Of a stretch of 64,000 nucleotides of DNA, positions 1-26,284 are shown in pieces. The stretch comes from Corallium rubrum (taxonomy: Eukaryota > Cnidaria > Anthozoa > Scleralcyonacea > Coralliidae): the NCBI GenBank assembly GCA_964035015.1, contig OZ036014.1:8047735-8111734 (forward strand). The letters run 5' to 3'. Made by a program: the position numbers and the translations under genes. The notes beneath the pieces are model-generated. The model did no database searches and was not told the origin of the DNA. It worked only from the letters and a program-made list of their open reading frames with translations. Numbering within the stretch: position 1 is the stretch's first letter; the number at the start of each line of letters is the position of its first letter.

Positions 1-204
1 CTTATTCTATAATAAATATCTGTTTATGAATATTAGTTTCCACTTTACGATTTGTAACTGTAAGCTTATTTAGTTAAACTGTATCGTTTCATTAATTTAA
101 TAATGCATTTTCTTTCAACGCATTAGTTGAACTGTATCGTTTCATTAATTTAATGCATTTTCTTTCATCGCATGTTTTAAAAGAACAAAGCCTGCCGATG
201 AAAT
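1..204. repeat. Tandem 50-bp duplication upstream of the hAT ORF
   Basis: Two adjacent units of about 50 bp (about 70-121 and 122-171) share the core CTGTATCGTTTCATTAATTT and TGCATTTTCTTTCA. They sit directly before the transposase start codon. They could be subterminal repeats of the transposon, but no terminal inverted repeat was found to prove it. Confidence 0.5.
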
Positions 205-2962
205 ATGCCACGTAAAGAGCGCTGCAAAAGAATACGAGAAGAGCTACTGAACGAGGCAGCATCGAGTGTACCGAAGCTCAGTAGATTTGGTTTCACTTTC
301 ACAAAGATATCAGACAAGTCAGCTCAGGACCCAAGGCCAAGTTCCCTTGACCCAATTGCATCTTCTTCAGCATCTTCTTCAGCCGAGGATACGACAACCT
401 ACATTCATGCGAAAACTTCCTGCTTGGCTTCAGACTTTCCTAATACTGCAGTATCAGATTCTGCCCTTGAGTTAACACCTGAGCCGCCATTTACAGAAAT
501 CCAGTCTACTTCTCCTGATGAGTTAGTATATGAGAGCAGTGCCCAGTCTTCTCCTGACGAGTTAGTACACGAGACGAGTAGTACCCAGTCTTCTCCTGAC
601 GAGTTAGTACACGAGACCAGTAGTACCCAGTCTTCTCCTGACGAGTTAGTACACGAGACCAGTAGTACCCAGTCTTCTCCTGGCGAGTTAGTACACGAGA
701 CCAGTAGTACCCAGTCTTCTCCTGATGAGTTAGTATACGAGACCAGTAGAACCCAGTCAACCAGTTGTACCCAGTCTTCAGAATCAGGTTGTCAGTCCTC
801 ATGCTGCACACAAGATTCTCCATACCGGCCAACATCAGCTGAATTGAAGGAAACATCTGTCAAGCAGACTTGCCATGATGGAAAGTTAAAGTTTCGACAA
901 TGTCCGGCATCCATTTTCTCCAAGTATAACTGGGTAACATATTGCATGATGCGAGGTGCTATAGCATGTTTTTTCTGCAAAACAGCGAATGAAAAAGGGC
1001 TTATAACGTTCAGTTATCACAAAGAGAACGCATTCTGTTCGGGAGACTTTAGCAATTGGAAAAAATGCCAAGAAAAACTCGACAAACATCAAAATTCTCA
1101 TTTCCACCGAGAGTCTGTTGAGAAACTTATGTGCCTGAACGACGCAAGTATGAACATTGGTGCTCAGATTTATAAACAATATAAAGATGACCAAGACCTT
1201 CACCGAAACCTATTTCTAAAACAGCTTAGCAGCCTAAAGGTACCTGGCACGTCAAGGTCTTGCTATACGTGGGCATGAATCTATCGAGAGTAATCTTATT
1301 CAGTTGCTTAAGACAAGGGCGGAGGATGTTCCTGAATTGAACCACTGGATTGAAAAGGGACAATATCTCAGTCCTGTTGTAATCAATGAACTGATCGAAA
1401 TGATGGGTAATTCTGTTTTGCGATCCATCTTGGAAGACATTAAAGGCAACTCCGGTTTATTCGGACTGATTGCCGACGAGTCTCGTGACATCAGCAACAA
1501 AGAGCAACTTACATGCGTACTCCGATGGGTATCTTTGTCCGATTTGATGACTCATGAAGATTTTATCGGTATGTACTTAATCGAGAAACCTGATGCTGAA
1601 ACGATAGTAGCCTCTTTGAAAGACGTTTTGTTGAGATGTAATCTCCAATTAAGCGACTGTCGATGGCAAGCTTATGATGGTGCAGCAACGATGAGTGGTC
1701 ATCTGAGTGGAGTTGCAGCTCGAATCCTGGCTGAGAACCCGGCAGCTCACCGTATCCATTGTGCCAATCACAGATTAGATTTAGCTTTGAAAGGCTGCGC
1801 AAACGAAAGCAAGGTCATCAGTGATACTTTGAACTTTGTGCAGAATTTGGCAGTTTTTATTCGACACTCCCCGCTAAGAATGTCCACGTACGAAAATATC
1901 GCCAAAGATTTCGAGCCCGACAAGTCTGTTGAGAGTCTCCATCTTCTTTGCCCAACTCGTTGGACTGTTAGAACAAAATCGATCTCGGCAGTGCTGAACA
2001 ATTACCAGGCCGTATATGCTACGTTACTGAGTATTTCAGAAAATGGCTCGACTCGTGAAAACCGCGACAAAGCTGCAGGCCTTTCGGAGAAGATGACGAA
2101 GTTTACGACCTTTTTTGGATTGCATTTTGCAATGAACATTTTCAGCGTCTCTGAACAACTTGCAACTACAATGCAAAGCAAAGGAATCCTTGCGCAGACT
2201 GTAATGATTGGGGTCAATGCTTTGAAAGATAACTTACAGCATCAAAGAAACGATTATGATTTTTTTTTTAATCAAACACGTGACAAGGCAGATGCAGTGA
2301 GCATGGTAGAAGAGCCAACTCTACCACGTCAAAGAAAGGTGCCTCGCCGTCTGCAGCATAGCGACGCTGTGCAACACCAGTTTGATTCGGCAAAATCAAT
2401 GTTTCGGGCACAGTACTTTGAGGCAATTGATGCATGCCTTGCTGAACTGAATAGACGATTTGATGAAAGATCATACGCACCACTTCAACATCTTGAAGAC
2501 GTTTTCCTGAATGCTGCTAACATGCAGCCATTCGAATTCAACGATGACGTTAGGAAAACGTACGGCAATGAGATTGATTTTGATCAAGTTACAGCAGAGC
2601 TGAAACTTCTCCCAAGTGTAATCAAACAGTGTTTGCCAGAAGTTAAACAAGTAACATCAATGGACACCGTGTTTTCAGCAGCGTCCTATAGCCAGAATGG
2701 CACATTTCTCCTATCGAATGCTGTTCGTCTGTTGCAGATATACTTGTTGGCGCCGATGAGTGCAGCATCTGCTGAAAGATCTTTTTCCGTCCAACGACGG
2801 ATAAAAAGCTATTTGAGGAACACCATTACAGAGAAAAGATACAATAATCTCCTGGTGCTAAACATCCACAAAGAAAAGACAGATAATATCAATCTTACCG
2901 AACTTGCAAAGGAATTCACGCAGAAAAATGACAGGAGATTAAGATTTTTTGGCAAATTCTAA
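205..2962 (+). pseudogene. hAT-superfamily transposase (TTF/ZMYM1-like), one frameshift
   Basis: Two consecutive open frames (205-1278 and 1304-2962) make one hAT transposase. The first part starts basic, then has a Ser/Thr-rich tract with about five 15-residue repeats of the type SSPDELVHETSSTQ (about 535-755). A TTF-type zinc-finger region follows (FRQCPAS to HFHRESVEKL). The second part holds the RNase H-like core: the first acidic motif in LIADESRD, the second in AYDGAATMSG, the CxxH motif in IHCANHRLDLAL, and the C-terminal dimerisation domain around SAASAERSF. An extra G near 1239 shifts the frame; removing it in thought joins SSLK directly to YLARQGLAIRGHE. No other break was seen, so inactivation looks recent, or it is an assembly error. 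A poly(A) signal AATAAA lies at 2969. The element probably sits in an upstream intron of ELP2 or in its 5' flank. Confidence 0.88.
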
Positions 2963-3200
2963 GTTCTTAATAAAAACTACAGACATGCACTGCCTTTTCC
3001 CCGAGAATTAAGAATATCAAACGTTGATTATGAACCATATTCTTGCTATATGTTTAACCAGTTATAGTTAACATTTAGTTCATTATTTTCGTTGATCAAG
3101 ATGAATATTTGATAGTTTTGTAACAGAACTTCTTTATCACATATGAAAAGTTCTATTTTGGAATGACTTTATGTGGACACTATTGTAACTATCAAGTTCT

Positions 3201-3533
3201 GAGGATATTAGGTGAAGGAAAATTCGAGTGTAGAATGTATACATTTTAAGACCAAACCGGGACCAGTTGCGAAAAATGCAACTACACGGCCTTCCGGCAG
3301 GAATTGAACCCACGACCTTGCGATTCTAGTGCAATGCTCTGACCACTGAGCCACGGAGGGCGTTGCCGAGAGCTTGATCGCGAGTTCAGTGTCAGTATAT
3401 ATAATGTGGTGGTAATGCCAGGAGAGAATTGGGTATATTATAAGTGATATTGGGCATTTCACTCGATTACATAGCATGTTCTAAGGATATTAGGTGAAGG
3501 AAAATTCGAGTGTAGAATATATACATTTTAAGC
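3201..3533 (-). mobile_element. tRNA-derived SINE-like insert between 50-bp direct repeats
   Basis: A segment of about 230 bp lies between two near-identical direct repeats of about 50 bp (3201-3250 and 3484-3533; core GGATATTAGGTGAAGGAAAA). On the minus strand at 3360-3289 the sequence folds as a tRNA: acceptor CCCTCCG with CGGAAGG, D-stem GCTC/GAGC, an anticodon loop CTAGAAT and T-loop TTCAATT. One acceptor mismatch and one anticodon-stem mismatch suggest a SINE head rather than a working tRNA. The flanking repeats look like an unusually long target duplication. Confidence 0.6.
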
Positions 3534-3691
3534 ATACCCCCGGACCCCCCTAGAAATGCGGTCACAAATTTCCCATACACGATTACAGGGTGCCCTTTCT
3601 GTATGCAAAAGTGCCCCTGAAAGCTTGTGCCCCCCCAACTTAAACTTGCTTCCTACGCCACTGGAAAGGGTTAATGACTTTATTTATTTAG

Positions 3692-17394
<13,703 letters not shown>

Positions 17395-18516
17395 GTACAG
17401 GTTTAAACTTTAAAGATGGTGCGTGTTACATGATGCAATTTCTTCGTTGAACTGCAATGGTTTGTGAACCAAAGAAAGCGAGACAAGTTTCATGAGGAGT
17501 GTTACAGGGTGCACATGCATGTGTATATATGGTTCGTGAAATTTGTCACGCAGCGGCATTCAGTGTATGAGGCTGACATAATCTTAATTATTATATGGCT
17601 GGGTTTTGTTTCCGGTTCGTACGCAAAACTACGCACGCTGATTGGTTCCCGAGAGGTCGGGATTTTACGATATTGACTTCCGGTCAGTGTCCGGGTCAAT
17701 ACGTTTTTTTCTCGGCCCTGCAAGTTTTGGCGAGAACATTTCTGGATTTTCTGAGTTGATTTGAATACAAATAAAAGAGAACTGGTTCAACTGGTTATGC
17801 TAGAACATTGCTGCTGGTTATCTTTAAAGCTGTTTATCTAAAAACACGACAAACAAAAGCCGAACTGGTGTAAACAAGAAAGCCAAGAGCGACATGAAAA
17901 ACTTAACAGCATAAGTTGTATTATACATAACATGCATGTAACAGACGTTCGGTCAAGCTCAATTACTCAAAAAGAAATTTGAGCCCCAGACAGGGTTTGA
18001 ACCTGCAACCTTCTAATGACCGGTTAATGATGTTAATCAGATCATGTCAGCCAATTGGTAAAACATGACATCCTTAACGAAATCACAAAACACCCACCAA
18101 GTTAAAAAGGTCTGAGCAGAATTAAGACAGAAGTAACCCAAGGTAAAATTAGTTTGCTGCCTCCCCGCGGTCTGAAGCAATAAACTAGCTTGTAAGACAT
18201 TTTCCATGTTAATACAACAGTAATCTGATACGATAATACGAATGGTACTTTCTGCAGAAAACATTCCTCGTACGAAAAAGGGCAATTGTTGCTGCATGGC
18301 TGAATAGAACCGCAATAACGCACCTTAAGCGTGAAATTACCGAAATACCGTATGAAAGAAAAGCCGAAACCGCAACACCGAAAACCCCAATGTCCCCCTC
18401 TAGTCTATAGACATTCATCAATATCATTCACTTGAAATGTAGAGCTTGAAATGTTAGCGTTCGATTTTAACGACCGCAACAAGTGAACGTACGTATAGTC
18501 ACTGTCTAAGTATAGG
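17395..18516. other. 3' flank of ELP2; poly(A) signal; weak tRNA-like remnant
   Basis: AATAAA at 17770 is the best candidate poly(A) signal for ELP2. On the minus strand around 18055-17983 a B-box-like GGTTCAAACCCTGTC and weak tRNA resemblance suggest a decayed SINE. Nothing else recognised. Confidence 0.4.
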
Positions 18517-18938
18517 TAATAGCATGGCTTCGAGTGCAATTTGGAAAAAACATGCACAAGTGAGTTTTTCAAATATTACCAGGGTTAAGTCACGTTGGCC
18601 TGAAAAAGAGAGAAAAATCTTCTCGACGTTTCGAGCGAAGGCCCTTCGTCAGGAATAATTCTCCTGACGAAGGGCCTTCGCTTCTCCTGACGAAGGGCCT
18701 TCCTGACGAAGGGCCTTCGCTCGAAACGTCGAGAAGATTTTTCTCTCTTTTCAGGCCAACGTGACTTAACCCTGGTAATATTTGGATTTCAACCGTGGCC
18801 GACGCTGTCCTAGAAGCTTTGAGTTTTTCAAAGACTATCAAAATTGCACGAGTCCGAAAGACGAGTGCTATTTGAGGTCTTTGAAAAACTCACGAGTGCG
18901 TGTTTTTTCAAAATTGCACTCGAAACCATGCTATTACT
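18517..18938. mobile_element. Foldback element with nested PLE-terminal foldback
   Basis: Outer arms start TAATAGCATGGCTTCGAGTG and end with the inverse, then carry GAGTTTTTCAAA words. Inside, 18571-18782 is a second inverted repeat made of PLE ends: TATTACCAGGGTTAAGTCAC and its inverse. Its middle carries the CTGACGA motif in one minus-strand copy (near 18652) and three plus-strand copies at 18663, 18686 and 18703; the last plus copy is followed by GAAACGTCGAGAAG. Confidence 0.75.
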
Positions 18939-19580
18939 TATTAATAATATACATGAAAATGTTAGACAAAATGTTCTTCCAGCTACGAAGTTACATACCT
19001 CCACTTCTCGAAGCTTTAATGGTTGAAAACTGCTTCATTTTGTTCACCAAATACGTCAAACGTTTTACTCATAGCATCTAACCTCTTCTAGTCTTCTTGC
19101 AGGGACTTTTATGACAACATTAAAGCAAAATTCACTCTGTATTTCATCGAAATGTTCTTCGACGACTTTATGTTTTGGTCGCCATATTGGATTTTCTCGT
19201 GAAGGAAAAACCATCCTTCAAAATCCGCATAGGCATTTCATTGGCTTTCCGGTAGTTTCCGGTTGTTTATTAGCCAATCAGAATGCTTAATACTCATTGA
19301 AATTTGCACTGTATTTCATTTTTCTGCACTGTATTACACCTTTTCTGCACTGTATTACATTGAAATTGCACTCCTCTCGCCCAATCAGGATGCAGTAATT
19401 TTGTCATGTATATTATTAAGAAAAGAAATTGTCTGAGAGCCCTTTGCATTTCCAACAAAAGAAAATGGCTCATTAGAAATCCCTCGAGATTCAATTTGGG
19501 TTGTTTGTCTGAGTTTTGGTCTATAAATAGTAACTGTGCGCTTCGCTATTGCTCTTTATAAATTAAGCCTGTTTTCCACG

Positions 19581-19690
19581 AGGCGGAATTTTGCGCGCGG
19601 AGCGGAAAGTTTTCTTTGTCTTGTGATTTCTCGGTGGAATTAATTAGAAAAGACAAAGAAAAATTCCGCTCCGCGCGCAAAATTCCGCCT
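19581..19690. mobile_element. Short palindromic MITE
   Basis: Arms AGGCGGAATTTTGCGCGCGG and its inverse, plus matching TTTCTTTGTCTT words, fold the segment into a hairpin. The regions 18939-19580 and 19691-20167 hold nothing recognisable. Confidence 0.65.
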
Positions 19691-20167
19691 AGCATGCAGT
19701 AGTTTCGCCCGCAAGATTCTTGACTAGCGACATTCACTGAGAAAGAAATTACAGAAAAAATATCTTTCTGGAGCTCTGTTCAGTTCTGGAGGAGATATTA
19801 CTGTAAAACGTATCATATAAAACTATGCGTCAGTGTTTATCTGACGTAGCCGCAGGCTTTTTCAGAATCAGCAGAGAGAATCAGTTCAGTGTCATATTTA
19901 AAACGCCGACACCATAGCAACGCAATCCCAGAATGCTCTTGTGTTTTTTTTACCTTGACCTTGTCCTTGTGCTTCGGAGGAGTTTGGACGGCGAACCGCG
20001 ACTGTAAGTTTTTGACTAGTATTTTGTATATTTCAGTTTTGTTGATTTTTTAGCGCCAACTTGCATCTTCTCTGACGTTGCTGCTTGGAACGCGAGGGTT
20101 CCGCAATTGAAACAGGAAGCGTACTTCACGAAGCATGGTCTTTGATTTGAAAATTTATATGCCAAAT

Positions 20168-20520
20168 TGCATGCTAGTTTATAGGCCTGGTTCATACGTT
20201 CGAATTTAATTGAGACGAGTTTAACTCATTCCTGTCCGGGGGCTTCCCCAGAGGTGAATAAAATCGTCTGGCGTTAGCCAGACTAAAATACTAAACACCA
20301 ATTCGGACAAGAAAGAGTTAACTCAGTCAATTAAATGCGACTGTGTGTGACGTATGAAACGAATTATTTCATTAAATTCGACCAATTCGAGAAGAGTTAT
20401 AAAATCGTCAGAGACGTCGGTAAGAATTAAATTCGTCTGAATCATATTAATTTAATTCGTCGCATGAAACGAATTCGACTTTACGTCGAATTAAATTATT
20501 AAGTTTCCCTCACTAGTTTA
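20168..20520. other. GAATTAAATTC-rich segment, probable decayed MITE
   Basis: Contains repeated ATTCGT, GAATTAAATTCG and CGTATGAAACGAATT words in both orientations and begins and ends with similar CCTGGTTCATACG- and CTAGTTTACAAGCC-type words. Ends are not sharp enough to define. Confidence 0.4.
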
Positions 20521-20628
20521 CAAGCCAGGTGCAAGAATCAGAAACGGCTACATTATAAACCAAGTCAACCGAGACGGCTACTAATAGATACGGCTAATAA
20601 GCCAACAGACAATTCCTTAATATAGGTA

Positions 20629-21094
20629 CCAGGGTGCATTCGGTGTAAATGCTACGCCGAAGATACGCCAAAGCAGTCGCAACGCTACGCCAACATCCCA
20701 CCCTGGCCCATTCTTCCGACTCTCACCCACGCCAGGGCGTATGAGTCAGTTCTGCAAAAATTCCACACGTTTTAGGACCATTTTTGAGAAGTTTAAATCG
20801 TAATTAGTTTTTAAATATCAATAAGATACAATAGTCCGATACAGGGTGACCGGGGTGCAAAAACAACAGACTTTTATATTCACGTTCATTTAACACATGT
20901 GTAATGTCGGTACTAAGCCTAAACCTGTTACGCCGTTTGAATCGTTTGATGTATTTATTGGTATTTATGCGCCGCCAAGTTAAAAACAGCGTACGCCACT
21001 ACGCCAGGAAAGATGATTGTGCGCCAGTACGCCAAGGCTTACTGTAACTCTACGCCGAAGATCTTCCGATTAGACTACACCGAATGCACCCTGG
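20629..21094. mobile_element. MITE with 8-bp target duplication TATAGGTA
   Basis: Terminal inverted repeats CCAGGGTGCATTCGGTGTA and TACACCGAATGCACCCTGG, flanked exactly by TATAGGTA on both sides (20621-20628 and 21095-21102). An 8-bp duplication fits the hAT superfamily. The interior has repeated CTACGCCGAAGAT words but no coding sequence. Confidence 0.88.
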
Positions 21095-21819
21095 TATAGG
21101 TAATACCCAATATGCTATCCGGGCCCCTCGAGCAGTCGATGTTCGACCCAGGCATTCCAGAGTATTCTCGAGAAATAGTTCCGTAGAAAACTTTCGTACG
21201 AGCGAGTTTGTGATATTCCCGAGCGACAAACTGTTCCAGCGGCCGATGCTCTTTCCGTTCCCACGCTCGATAGTATCAGCGTTACAGCGTAATAAATCTA
21301 ATCTCTTATAAAAACAAGCAATTTCAGGGGCGTCATAAAGCCTCGCCGATTTGTGATTTAGACGGCATGTTAAAACGGGTTAGGTTAAAACGCGGATACG
21401 GACGGACGGACGGACGGACGGACGGACGGACGGACGGACGGACGGACGGACGGACGGACGGATATGAGGGTAAAACGCGGATATGAGCTTTTTACCCTCA
21501 TATCCGCGTTTTACCCTCATATCCGCGTTTTACCCTCATATCCGCGTTTTACCCTCGAGGGTAAAACGCGGATATGAGGGTAAAACGCGGATATGAGGGT
21601 AAAACGCGGATATGAGGGTAAAACGCGGATATGAGGGTAAAACGCGGATATGAGGGTAAAACGCGGATATGAGGTAAAACGCGGATATGAGGGTAAAACG
21701 CGGATAGATTTATTTAAAGTATTTATAAATAGTAAGTGTAGAATATGTCATTCTCACCCTTTGACGTCAATTTCTTTTCAATATCAAGTGCGGAAAATGA
21801 CGTACTCTGCAGTTATTAA

Positions 21820-22018
21820 AAGGGTCTATAAATACACCACTTTCATAATAACGATTAATTTGAATATTCTTTTATGCGCATCTTAATAAGCCTTTCTGGC
21901 CTCGTTTGTGTGTCTGCAATTCAAAAGAATCTTTGCTTCATAACGAGGCCAAAAAGGCTCATTTAGATGCACATAAAAGAATATTTAAAGTGAAGGCCTT
22001 TATGAAAGTGGTCCATAA
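21820..22018. mobile_element. Palindromic MITE inside the foldback element
   Basis: Ends GTCTATAAATACACCACTTT and the inverse ending GTGGTCCATAAC; inner arms GCCTTTCTGGCCTCG and CGAGGCCAAAAAGGC. Same family type as 14911-15096. Confidence 0.7.
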
Positions 22019-22846
22019 CAATACAATATTTAAAGTGCTCTCCAGTCCGTTTTGCGCATGTTCCGCCATCTTTGTTTAAGGTTTGTGTCCTCGTATTCAT
22101 TCTTAAAATGTTTTGTTTGGAATACATGTAATGAAGAGGAAGCAAAAAAAAGCTTATAATCTTCAAAGAGGTATCAGTATATTTTGTTGTAAATAAAGAC
22201 GTAAACATTACTTTCGTACCAGAGGTTTCGTACATGCGTACTGGAGACTGGGGAGCAGTAAAATCGAAAATAACTGGTAAAAATTGCCCTTTATAAACCG
22301 TATCACAGATGTCGACAAATGTTAATCAAATCCGCCATAATATGAAATCAAATGGCAAAACGTAAAAGTCCGGTTTAGTCTTTTGTTTTATACAATATTT
22401 TCAAGTGTATTATATTACAATACGGAGCTCGTCATGAACAAAGCAAAACGTGATGTATTCAAAATGAATACGAAAGGTTTTATACATGCCAAAAGAGCGG
22501 CATTACTATTTCCTCAAACACTTTCACTTATTTTCAATTTTTTGTTGCATGCTGTTGTTCTCCTACTAATATACTGTACACTGTACAGTACTGTTGAGTG
22601 ATTAGTACTCCATTCACTCAGTCTGTTTGTTGATCACTCATGATAAAAAAACAAATGAATTAACATGTTGCTACCGTCTATAAATGTACTTTTCACCTAC
22701 ATCACCTATTGGCATACTGTATATATGAAACTCTCCGTTTTTATTTCTACACGTTTTACTCTGAAGAGCTCCTCCCAGAATGTCAGTATTTCATTTGTCA
22801 AAGTCTCAACAGTTCACCACCTTGACCTTTGTTCTTTACTATATAT

Positions 22847-23168
22847 ACTACGGTTCCGGTTTGAGCATGGACACGCGTAACTTGACGACACGCGTTTCAC
22901 ACAGGAAACTAACATGTTGCTAAGCGGAAACTGTAACGTTACTAAGGCCAAACGACATTGTTTCTTCGCTCAAACGTCGCGTTGTGGGGTTTGTCAGCGT
23001 AATGGCCGATCGGAAAAGCACTGTGGTGTTCTTAGCTTCACTTGACGAAGATTTAATTGTGTATAATGATGAGTTGGCGTTGAAACAATACCGTTTGGCC
23101 TTAGCAACGTTACAGTTTCCGATTAGCAACATGTTACGCGTGTCCACGCTCAAACCGGAACCGTAGTA
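22847..23168. mobile_element. Palindromic MITE inside the foldback element
   Basis: Ends TACTACGGTTCCGGTTTGAG and its inverse, with paired inner words GGACACGCGTAAC, AACATGTTGCTAAGC and ACGTTACTAAGGCCAAACG. The small open frames within it are mirror images of each other, so not genes. Confidence 0.8.
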
Positions 23169-24330
23169 ATACACTGCTCACACAGCACTCCACCTTTTAC
23201 TGCCTAAAAAGGTGTTTGGATAGCATAAGGCCATAGTCCTATGATAATCAAGATAACCTAAAATTTCTAGTTTTTCCCAAACACAAAAAAATATGATTTA
23301 TATTAATAATTGATAACACAATAAATATAAGTGTTGGTTCTTAAATTAAATGTGGAAGCCAACTTCTCGTAAGAATAGCAGGTGTTGGGCAGAAAGTAAA
23401 GGTGCCACCCAATTTGGCACAGTTACCATACTTGGTTGAAAATATGGCTGTTTCATGCGAACACAGTTGATTTGGGCATGGAAGTAAACATTTCCCTCCT
23501 TGTTTACTTTCTCTCTTGTGGTATATCGCCAGTGGTGCATCCCAAACTGTTGAATCGAACATGGTGATTGAGAAAAGTCTTTTTTCTTAATATATCTTGT
23601 ATATAGTGCATGTCTTGATTGTTTTATCAAAAGATAACCCCTCTCCTCGTGCAATTGTTCAAACAAATTAATTTGTTACATGACTCGTGTGACAACTCAC
23701 TAAGCCGGAATATGCACTAATTTGCTATGCCCTGCGCCGTTACTATTTATAAATACTTTAAATAAATACTTTACCCTCATATCCGCGTTTTACCCTCATA
23801 TCCGCGTTTTACCCTCACATCCGCGTTTTACCCTCATATCCGCGTTTTACCCTCATATCCGCGTTTTACCCTCATATCCGCGTTTTACCCTCATATCCGC
23901 GTTTTACCCTCATATCCGCGTTTTACCCTCATATCCGCGTTTTACCCTCGAGGGTAAAACGCGGATATGAGGGTAAAACGCGGATATGAGGGTAAGACGC
24001 GGATATGAGGGTAAAAAGCTCATCCGCGTTTTACCCTCATATCCGTCCGTCCGTCCGTCCGTCCGTCCGTCCGTCCGTCCGTCCGTCCGTCCGTCCGTCC
24101 GTATCCGCGTTTTAACCTCGAGGGTAAAACGCGGATATGAGGGTAAAACGCGGATATGAGGGTAAAAAGCTCATATCCGCGTTTTACCCTCATATCCGTC
24201 CGTCCGTCCGTCCGTCCGTCCGTCCGTCCGTCCGTCCGTCCGTCCGTCCGTCCGTCCGTATCCGCGTTTTAACCTAACCCATGTTAAAACGGCTGTTCGG
24301 AAAACGCGGGGTGCGGGGTGAATTTAATTT

Positions 24331-24982
24331 TTAATAATAAAAGCGAATAAAGTATATCTTTTAGTTGTTGTTTTAAAATTATTCCTATTGAAAAATATTC
24401 GTATAAAACCAGGCGGTACAGTATTACAAATATATATAGCTATTTTAATAAGCCAATGTAAGTCCTAGTCTCCCTGCGAGGGAGACTGTAAGTCCAAGAT
24501 GGGGTTCGAATCACATCTAGTATATCAGGCTAGAGTATATAGTATACGAGCTGGTAAACACGTTAGTGGGTCAGGATAGCGTGTAAGCTAGGCGAATTAT
24601 TTCGTTGAACTGCAGTCCTTATTATGTATTATTGTTGGGTTTTTTAAGTCTGGCACTATCCAACACCAAACCACATCTAAGACTAATGTTATTATGTTAC
24701 TTGGCTTACGTATATCGTCATAATTGACCCCGACTAGCTGCCGTGTTTACCGCCTAGCTTATACGCTATCCTGACCCACCAACGTGTTTACTAGATGTGA
24801 TTCGAACTTTAACTTAAACTCGAATCCAAACTCGATGATTTGGGATCCCATCTTGGACTTACATTAACTTTAATTAAAATAGTTATATATTTTTAATACT
24901 GTACCGCTTGGTTTGAAACGAATATTTTCGATAGGCATAATTTTAAAACAAAAGTATATCCTTTATTCGCTTTTATTATTAA
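24331..24982. mobile_element. Long palindromic element
   Basis: Arms TTAATAATAAAAGCGAATAA and inverse, then ATATTCGT, GGCGGTACAGTATT, TAAGTCCAAGATGGG, ATGTGATTCGAA and GTCAGGATAGCGTGTAAGCT words, all paired in inverse order. Essentially a 650-bp hairpin. Confidence 0.8.
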
Positions 24983-26284
24983 CAAGACGCCTAGTCAGGC
25001 GTTCACTCGGGCTACTGCAAAATCACAGTGCTATGCAGTGCTAAGGTCTATAAAAGTCTTAAACACATTGGTCACACTCCGATAGAAAACACACTTTGCA
25101 ATAACAAAACACGATTGCCTGTATTTATTAACGTATTTCCACACATATACACAGCGTTCATGTCGAGTCTCTTCCGGTATTAAATATCAACACAACTATC
25201 AACGGCGTGTGCGATTGTAAGTGTATATAATATCAAGATACTTGCCAGCGACATTACTGACCAATAACTATGTCTGTGAACACACAGAACACATCCGAGA
25301 CGAGTGATCAGACATCAGGAAAGCAAAGAAAGAAACAGCGGTCAATATGTCAAGTCTCTTCGCCTTTAATTACACAGCTTCATGTTTACCGAACGGCGTG
25401 TGCGAGTGTAAGTGTATATAATAATATCAAGATACTTGCCAGCGACATTACTGCCAAATAACTATGATCGTTTGATAACTACGTCCAAGAATACCTTGAC
25501 CGTTTAATAACCCTTGAAGTGTTGAGTTCACCGAAGCGAAAAGCGAAAGAGTTTAATATTAGAAGTCGGCCTGACCGGGGCTGGTACCGGAAGTAAATTG
25601 TGCAAAAATGCAATTTTGTGACCCGGAAAAAAAAAAGAAAAGACAGAAACAGAAACGGAGCCGAAACCTAGACTCAGTCTACCTATCGGTAGCCCAAGTA
25701 ATTAAAGCTTGTTAGTATCGAACAAACTCTTTGTCTTTCAGTTGGGTTCGACTATAAACACCCAGCTGTCAATCATGCGCTGAAAGAAATTTCTGGCTTC
25801 TGTAAACAGATCAAAGTTAGACTTGTCTGGCTATAGTTTATTACCAAACGCCAAGAAGTGGGCAAGTGGCTTTTTGAGGGGATTTTCCACTTTATATCAA
25901 ATCAAAAGAAGCTGATTTGGCTAGAGGATTAGCCAAGAATTTGAGCCACAACGCGGCCAAACCAAACACGACAAGAACGGGAGATTTCAGACCGAGACGA
26001 AACGAAACGAAACGAAACGGAATTTTGAAACCTATAGTTTTACGATAGACCTGTGGGTCCGACGTTATACTGCTTCGCGTTGTTTGGTGTAAAAGGAAGT
26101 TTTACGGCGGTGCGGGCCGCGGCTGGGACGAAAAAACGGCCGACTTTTGCTTCGGTTCTGATTTTGATATTTGCTATTAAATAACATTTGCCGTATTATT
26201 GTCGGGTCTGAAACCATCAAGACTCTCCCAACACAAGCGTCAGAACTAATTTTAAATCAAGAAGGCAAAAGGGTGCAATACTTC
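24983..26284. repeat. Unassigned region with one direct repeat pair
   Basis: About 70 bp at 25201-25272 (AACGGCGTGTGCG to CAATAACTATG) recur directly at 25393-25465 with few changes, about 190 bp apart. A CAGGCGTTCACTCGGGCTAC segment at about 25010 recurs inverted at about 57220. No gene seen. Confidence 0.5.

Larger units (their letters stand above)
21377..24280. mobile_element. Foldback element with satellite arms, 10-bp target duplication
   Basis: Ends GGGTTAGGTTAAAACGCGGA and its inverse, flanked by ATGTTAAAAC at 21367-21376 and 24281-24290. Each arm is a CGGA/TCCG tetranucleotide array plus a 19-bp satellite (GGGTAAAACGCGGATATGA; left about 21462-21705, right about 23770-24180). Orientation of the satellite switches inside each arm at CCCTCGAGGG palindromes. 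Between the arms, about 2 kb (21706-23770) holds two further palindromic insertions and no convincing gene. The structure is like Drosophila FB elements; membership of any known family is not shown. Confidence 0.85.

Noticed and set aside
22984..23174. Mirror-image frames on both strands
   Set aside because: They arise from a near-perfect palindrome (22847-23168).
21462..24250. CRISPR-like regularly repeated 19-bp units
   Set aside because: Units are head-to-tail with no unique spacers, occur as inverted arms of a foldback element, and the genome is eukaryotic.
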